From assembly GCA_947457465.1 (NCBI GenBank), contig CANGWB010000014.1, forward strand, positions 1 to 45,276: a stretch of DNA of 45,276 bases, in the 5' to 3' direction. A program made the position numbers and the translations under genes. Below the pieces are notes generated by a model, which was given only the letters and a program-made list of their open reading frames with translations, did no database searches and was not told where the DNA came from. Shown piece by piece: positions 42,601 through 45,276 of the stretch (its first letter is position 1; each line of letters opens with the position of its first letter). The stretch comes from Chitinophagaceae bacterium. Lineage in GTDB: Bacteria > Bacteroidota > Bacteroidia > Chitinophagales > Chitinophagaceae.

Positions 42601-45276
42601 CTGTGGTATTGCCACCGTTACACACCACCTGATTGGATACCGTATTTACCTGGGCCGTCGGGTTAACCGTGATCGTAAAGTTGGTTGGTGTGCCATTGCA
42701 ACCAACCGAGCCATTCGTAAAACGAGGAGTGACTGTTATCGTAGCCGTAACCGGTGTTGTTCCGGTATTCACCGCCGTAAAGCTGGTAATGTCGCCGACT
42801 CCAGTTGCCCCCAAACCGATCGAAGGCGTATTGTTCGTCCAGTTGTATACAATTGTGCCCCCTGTGGCTGTAGATCCGAAGGATACCGATGTGGTAGTAC
42901 CCCCATTACATATCACCTGATTGGAAACTGTATTTACCGAGGCTGTCGGATTCACCGTGATCGTAAACGTCTTCGCAGGACCTGTGCAGGGTACTCCCCC
43001 ATTGGTAAAGGTCGGTGTTACCGTGATCGTAGCCGTTACGGGTGCCGTTCCGGTATTGACAGCAGCAAACGCAGCAATATTACCTGATCCACTCGCTCCC
43101 AGACCGATCGTGGTATTGTTGTTCGTCCAGCTATACGTAGTCGTTCCTTCGGTAATGGCTGTGCCAAAATTTATCGCACTGGTATTGGATCCATTACACA
43201 CCACCTGATTGGATACCGTATTTACTTGTGCAGTCGGGTTAACCCTGATCGTAAAAGTTCGAGGTGTGCCGTTACAAGCAGCTGCCCCATTTGTATATTG
43301 AGCCGTTACGGTGATCGTAGCAGTAACCGGTGTTGCTCCCGTATTCACTGCCGTAAACGAAGCGATGTCACCGGTTCCGCTGGCTGCCAGACCGATAGAA
43401 GGCGTACTGTTCGTCCAGTTGTATACGATCGATCCGCCAGTGGCTGTAGATCCGAAGGATACTGCCGTGGTAGCGTCACCATTACATAAAACCTGATTGG
43501 ATACCGCATTCACCTGAGCGGATGGATTGACCGTGATCGTAAAACTCGTGGGCGGTCCTGTACAGGGTGCCCCGCCATTGGTAAAAGTCGGGGTCACGGT
43601 GATCGTAGCCGTTACTGGTGATGTGCCGGTATTGACAGCAGCAAATGCACCAATATTCCCCGTTCCGCTGGCTACCAAACCAATTGTAATGTTGTCGTTT
43701 GTCCAACTGTAGGTAGTTGTTCCTCCGGTATTGACCGTACCAAAGTTGACAGCCGTCGTATTGGCTCCATTACAAACCACCTGGTTGTTCAACGAGTTAA
43801 CCTGGGCTGTCGGGTTAACCGTGATCGTAAAGGTTCTGGGTATACCGTTACAAGCAGCTGCCCCATTCGTGTATTGAGCAGTTACGCTGATTGTAGCCGT
43901 CACCGGGGATGTTCCCGTATTAACCGCCGTAAACGAAGCGATGTCACCGGTTCCGCTCGCTGATAATCCGATCGAAGGCGTACTGTTCGTCCAGTTATAT
44001 ACAACTGTACCTCCAGTGGTTGGTGAACTAAACGTTACAGCTGTGGTGTTACCGCTGTTACATACCACCTGATTAGATATCACATTTACTGTAGCAGTCG
44101 GATTTACCGTGATTGTAAAGCTCGTAGTAGGTCCGGTGCAGGGTACCCCACCATTGGTAAAGGTCGGAGTCACGGTGATCGTTGCCGTTACCGGGGATGT
44201 TCCGGTATTGACAGCAGCAAATGCAGCAATATTACCCGTTCCACTAGCTCCAAGACCGATCGAAGGCGTATTGTTTACCCAGCTATATGTGGTAGTGCCA
44301 CCCGTATTACCAGTACCAAAACTGATTGCAGTGGTATTGGCTCCGTTACAAACCACCTGGTTGTTCACCGAGTTAACCTGGGCTGTCGGGTTCACCGTGA
44401 TCGTGAATGTCTTTGCCGGGCCTGTGCAGGGTACTCCCCCATTGGTAAAGGTCGGTGTTACCGTGATCGTTGCCGTTACCGGGGATGTTCCGGTATTGAC
44501 AGCAGCAAATGCAGCAATATTACCCGCTCCACTCGCTCCCAAACCAATTGTAGTATTATCGTTAGTCCAACTATAGGTAGTTGTTCCTACGGTGTTGGCT
44601 GTACCAAAGTTGATCGCAGTGGTATTGGCTCCATTACAAATTGTTTGATTGGATACCGTATTAACCTGAGCTGTCGGATTTACTATAATCGTGAAACTGC
44701 GCGGTGTACCATTACAAGTAACACCTCCATTGGTGTATGCCGGTGTTACAGTAATCGTAGCCGTAACTGGTGAAGTCCCCGTGTTGACTGCCGTAAACGA
44801 GGCAATGTCTCCGTTTCCACTCGCTAATAATCCGATCGAAGGGGTACTGTTTGTCCAGTTGTATACGATTGTTCCACCAGTAGCTGTAGATCCAAAGGAA
44901 ACTGCCGTCGTAGCGTCACCGTTACACACTACCTGATTGGATATAGGATTTACGGTGGCAGTCGGATTGACCGTGATCGTAAAACTCGTGGGCGGTCCTG
45001 TACAGGATACTCCCCCATTGGTAAAGGTCGGCGTCACGGTGATCGTAGCTGTTACCGGAGCCGTTCCGGTATTAACAGCAGCAAATGCATTAATATTACC
45101 CGTTCCGCTGGCTGCCAGACCGATCGTATTATTGTCATTTGTCCAACTATAGGTAGTTGTCCCTCCGGTATTGGTTGTACCAAAATTGATCGCGGTAGTA
45201 TTCGCTCCGTTACAAACCACCTGATTGTTCACCGAGTTTACCTGGGCAGTCGGGTTCACCGTTATCGTGAAGGTTC
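36338..45276 (-). CDS. Giant T9SS type B repeat protein (5'-truncated by window)
   Basis: This secreted surface protein is open for 2,973 codons and runs off the right edge. The GTG at 45257-45259 is only an internal Val codon, since the bases beyond it continue the same repeat. From the visible N-terminal side it has twelve PKD-like repeats of 96 residues (about 2-1151), seven Cys-containing PKD-like domains (about 1152-1775), five more diverged 96-residue repeats (about 1776-2253), six PKD domains such as WNFDDGTATSTLPAVSHIYS and WDFGGGVTSTVFSPTHIY (about 2254-2790), a linker, and a C-terminal CHU_C/gliding-motility-associated domain (about 2876-2973; FAPTAFTPNRDNINDVF, FRIFSRWGVKIFE, GWDGTINGQ). 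That domain is the type B signal for the type IX secretion system. Adhesion or matrix roles are usual for such proteins, but no enzymatic or binding domain is visible here. Confidence 0.93.
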   Translation of the reverse strand, partial: TFTITVNPTAQVNSVNNQVVCNGANTTAINFGTTNTGGTTTYSWTNDNNTIGLAASGTGNINAFAAVNTGTAPVTATITVTPTFTNGGVSCTGPPTSFTITVNPTATVNPISNQVVCNGDATTAVSFGSTATGGTIVYNWTNSTPSIGLLASGNGDIASFTAVNTGTSPVTATITVTPAYTNGGVTCNGTPRSFTIIVNPTAQVNTVSNQTICNGANTTAINFGTANTVGTTTYSWTNDNTTIGLGASGAGNIAAFAAVNTGTSPVTATITVTPTFTNGGVPCTGPAKTFTITVNPTAQVNSVNNQVVCNGANTTAISFGTGNTGGTTTYSWVNNTPSIGLGASGTGNIAAFAAVNTGTSPVTATITVTPTFTNGGVPCTGPTTSFTITVNPTATVNVISNQVVCNSGNTTAVTFSSPTTGGTVVYNWTNSTPSIGLSASGTGDIASFTAVNTGTSPVTATISVTAQYTNGAAACNGIPRTFTITVNPTAQVNSLNNQVVCNGANTTAVNFGTVNTGGTTTYSWTNDNITIGLVASGTGNIGAFAAVNTGTSPVTATITVTPTFTNGGAPCTGPPTSFTITVNPSAQVNAVSNQVLCNGDATTAVSFGSTATGGSIVYNWTNSTPSIGLAASGTGDIASFTAVNTGATPVTATITVTAQYTNGAAACNGTPRTFTIRVNPTAQVNTVSNQVVCNGSNTSAINFGTAITEGTTTYSWTNNNTTIGLGASGSGNIAAFAAVNTGTAPVTATITVTPTFTNGGVPCTGPAKTFTITVNPTASVNTVSNQVICNGGTTTSVSFGSTATGGTIVYNWTNNTPSIGLGATGVGDITSFTAVNTGTTPVTATITVTPRFTNGSVGCNGTPTNFTITVNPTAQVNTVSNQVVCNGGNTTGVVFGSTATGGTVVYNWTNNTTSIGLGASGTGDIASFAAVNTGIVPVTATITVTPVYTNGSVTCSGTSKSFTITVNPTPTVNVVTNQVVCNGGNTTAVIFGGSVAGTTYLWTNSNPSIGLGASGTGNIPAFAAVNTGTAPVTATITVTPRYTNGSVSCNGTPTTFTITVNPSAQVNTVSNQVVCHEDNTVSIAFGTNNSGGITNYSWTNNTPSIGLGASGTGDIGSFTAVNTGTAPVTATITVTPQYTNGGVNCSGIPKTFTIRVNPSAKAQINIDDVIGCAPYRIRDHVTLVPHVSANSQPAFAWYANGVLIGTGATVPNYVITQPGDTVVLKLVAKSLYGCKDDSVSTTIYTIQEPRPSFTLSADTACGPATILIQNTTVPIGVINGSAYSWNFGNGQISSLVQPGSVTFLANDLQQRDTTYYITLTVTTACQTLSVRDSVLIRPKPKALFQPDTSVYCSPANMRFRNNSRGVNNAFGPSNKYIWDWGDGRRDTVYDNRTMTQRYTTGVLDTITVKLYAFNECGVDSFSVDVLLYPATITPSLIVFGQNTFGCAPRPVTFVNNSVGGTLYTIDFGAGTLPYVTNNSNDTISYTYINPGTYTVSMRAQNSCTDTTVYQTIDIYPNPVADFNFSSANYCARDTVRITNLSTPSGIQYTWSMGDGTLSFSGVTNPNYLYQNPGTYTVTLIAANTFASGATCRDTAQRQVTILPVPTAVFTTNLSTYNCAPFNLTANATPANYSSVEWFVQTAAGITLYSTTGFTFNHTLLTAGNYQLKMIAYNANGCNDSLTTPFTVSGSPIVSYSVSDTVYCGLSATVNFTNTTTNVGSGTLAYQWSVNGVVLSNSATTFTHTFSIPANATAPVIFNVRLVSTASVTGCAPAYERTITLLPAGQVNVPANQVVCDRGVVPATAFTTQNTGGTTTYQWTNDTPAIGLPASGTGDISSFVGVNVGLVPITATIRVTPTFSYGGRSCPGTPTTYTITINPAAQVNQPANLTVCNGQLTSVNFSTSTTGGATTYSWTNNNPSIGVLPSNTGNIPLFAAINISNSPVVATISVTPSYTSGGVTCTGAPKTFTITVLPTPQVDQPSNQIVCTGSTVSFGFSSPTTGGIVSYRWTNSNTATGLVTSGLGSSVSFISTNNTNSPIVSVVTVTPTLTVSGRSCDGPAKTFTITVNPSGQVNQPPSQVKCNGDLALGTRFSTLLTGGTVSYSWTNTTPAIGLAPFGSGDIDSFRVVNTGTAPLIATITVTPTFINGGVACPGQPKSFTITVNPSPSVNPLPNLQYCDGNRTTPISFTSPASGGSITYTWSNSNSAIGLPLSGVGAIPSFTATNSTAVPIVATITVTPSFSNGGVNCGGIPRTFTITVLPLPQTLFRVTPDSACAPMVVTFSNLTQFADTYQWSVNGVPFSTAATPPPMVLTQAGTTFVFTLVAGNTQGGCGPTSFSYTVKTLPTPRSQFSLNGSLADTLYACKQLTVQATNTSYLNTPGNVVGLTYQWYVNGQLLSTGLNPQFQLRNTSYTRDTLIKVKLVAVSSSGCIDSSMRWVRLYPEPLASFAIVGGAANCARPRSGLVKTVQNLSQVKPPAVFTWTVFNRTSPLPQQHGVIISNPAAATPTFTFPDNLSAADSTYEIYLLVKSADGCTKDTSLTQVVYARPIVNFRMTDSVSCTGSLNVSFLDLSVSPTSSITTRLWNFDDGTATSTLPAVSHIYSNYGVYRPWLYVSNARGCVSDTMRKRVVVFGPPVADFTATTPVCLGSPVTFVNTSQLGWGSTQFSQVLWDFGGGVTSTVFSPTHIYTAPGIYTVTLTILSDSSCVIRKKSMQITVIGKPKADFSFNSRCVGSTVQFTNLSTAGYADGGFSTAQWNFGNGLQSIQLNPTTVYNTPGSYPVQLIVGGVSCPQLSDTIVKTLVVTRARPDSIYPLIYATRLNRFTMQALPGGVNYLWTPPIGLIQPNRRVTDAYYLSNDPSRIDYTITIKDSSGCVNHDKQEVWIFDKPNVFAPTAFTPNRDNINDVFIPIYVNIARLQSFRIFSRWGVKIFETNDLRKGWDGTINGQTAPLETYSWVVECFDVNGNKLIRKGMVTLLRY
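38501..39934 (-). repeat. Five diverged 96-residue PKD-like repeats
   Basis: Five tandem units of about 288 bp encode the same fold as the array further upstream in the gene: Q-V-N near the start, a Cys near position 13-15, GGTxxYxWTN, a GTGDI-like turn, P(I/V)xATI(T/R)VTP and a second Cys before the FTITV end. They are clearly less alike than the twelve upstream units, so this set is older or has escaped homogenisation. Boundaries are good to a few bases. Confidence 0.85.
41807..45256 (-). repeat. Twelve near-identical 96-residue PKD-like repeats
   Basis: Tandem units of 288 bp tops at 45256, 44968, 44680, 44392, 44104, 43816, 43528, 43240, 42952, 42664, 42376 and 42094; the eleventh is two codons short (282 bp). 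Each begins NP(T/S)AxVN, has Cys at 15 and 85, and ends SFTITV or similar. Units alternate between two types, one with TTTYSWTNDN and CTGP, the other with IVYNWTNSTPSIGL and CNGTP. The array continues past the window edge, so the true copy number is unknown. Confidence 0.93.

Noticed and set aside
42345-43208. Series of 95-codon plus-strand ORFs, each exactly one repeat long, opposite the repeat array
   Set aside because: They are the antisense image of the 288-bp repeats: absence of stops follows from the repeated sense codons (Thr, Val, Asn, Gly). They are stepped at the same 288 bp and are Val/Pro/Thr-rich with no protein-family likeness.
41807-45256. Tandem repeats as a CRISPR array or satellite DNA
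   Set aside because: The period is 288 bp without short direct repeats and spacers, and the units keep a single reading frame with conserved residues, so they are protein repeats.
45257-45259. GTG as the start codon of the giant protein
   Set aside because: The codon is the Val of the recurring FTITV-NPT junction, and the bases to its right continue the preceding repeat, so the gene starts beyond the window.
1-45276. tRNA, rRNA, transposase, integrase, phage or toxin-antitoxin genes
   Set aside because: I looked for cloverleaf-like gaps, inverted-repeat-bounded ORFs and known motifs in both strands and saw none; intergenic gaps are too short for most of these.

Overview
The window reads as chromosomal DNA of a Bacteroidota bacterium, most likely from the Chitinophagaceae/Chitinophagales. 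This is inferred from several lineage habits: TAnnTTTG-type -7 promoter boxes instead of sigma70 boxes, few Shine-Dalgarno sequences, a T9SS type B (gliding-motility-associated) C-terminal sorting domain on a giant surface protein, a TonB receptor with a carboxypeptidase-like N-terminal extension, an E1 alpha/beta fusion, DUF1573 proteins, and a folK-deoxynucleoside kinase pair. I found no rRNA, tRNA, CRISPR array, insertion sequence or prophage. Genes are densely packed, and most of the window is ordinary core chromosome.

Layout. 1-240: window edge, no secure gene. 241-9475: clpB, a serine hydrolase followed by queG, an ABC-2 permease plus small membrane-anchored protein, folK, deoxynucleoside kinase, an MFS exporter and a Cys-cluster protein. 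9581-17669: gcvP, an exported Fe/Mn superoxide dismutase with a large lipoprotein, a membrane-tethered J-domain protein and an ABC-F ATPase. 17650-21897 (minus strand): a tight four-gene unit of DAACS symporter, DedA protein, MFS transporter and family 9 glycosyltransferase. 22010-24997: two tandem amino acid permeases. 25096-30890: YebC and a DCC thiol protein, the fused 2-oxoacid dehydrogenase E1, two tandem DUF1573 proteins and a class I aminotransferase. 30959-36109: cell-envelope genes (TonB receptor, lipoprotein, two beta-barrel candidates). 36338 to the right edge (minus strand): a giant secreted protein, cut by the window, with at least seventeen 96-residue PKD-like repeats, two arrays of PKD domains and a T9SS type B C-terminus.

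How the parts relate. Amino acid traffic and breakdown recur (two APC permeases, the DAACS symporter, GcvP, the aminotransferase, the E1 of probable branched-chain type), but they are separate transcription units, so this is proximity rather than a demonstrated pathway. The most noteworthy items are the giant repeat protein, whose repeats carry a second periodicity of five units (1,440 bp), and a recurring promoter geometry in which a TAnnTTTG-like box ends exactly four bases before the ATG of about eight genes, predicting leaderless or nearly leaderless mRNAs. I did not find a compact gene cluster that I could honestly call a new defence or biosynthetic system.
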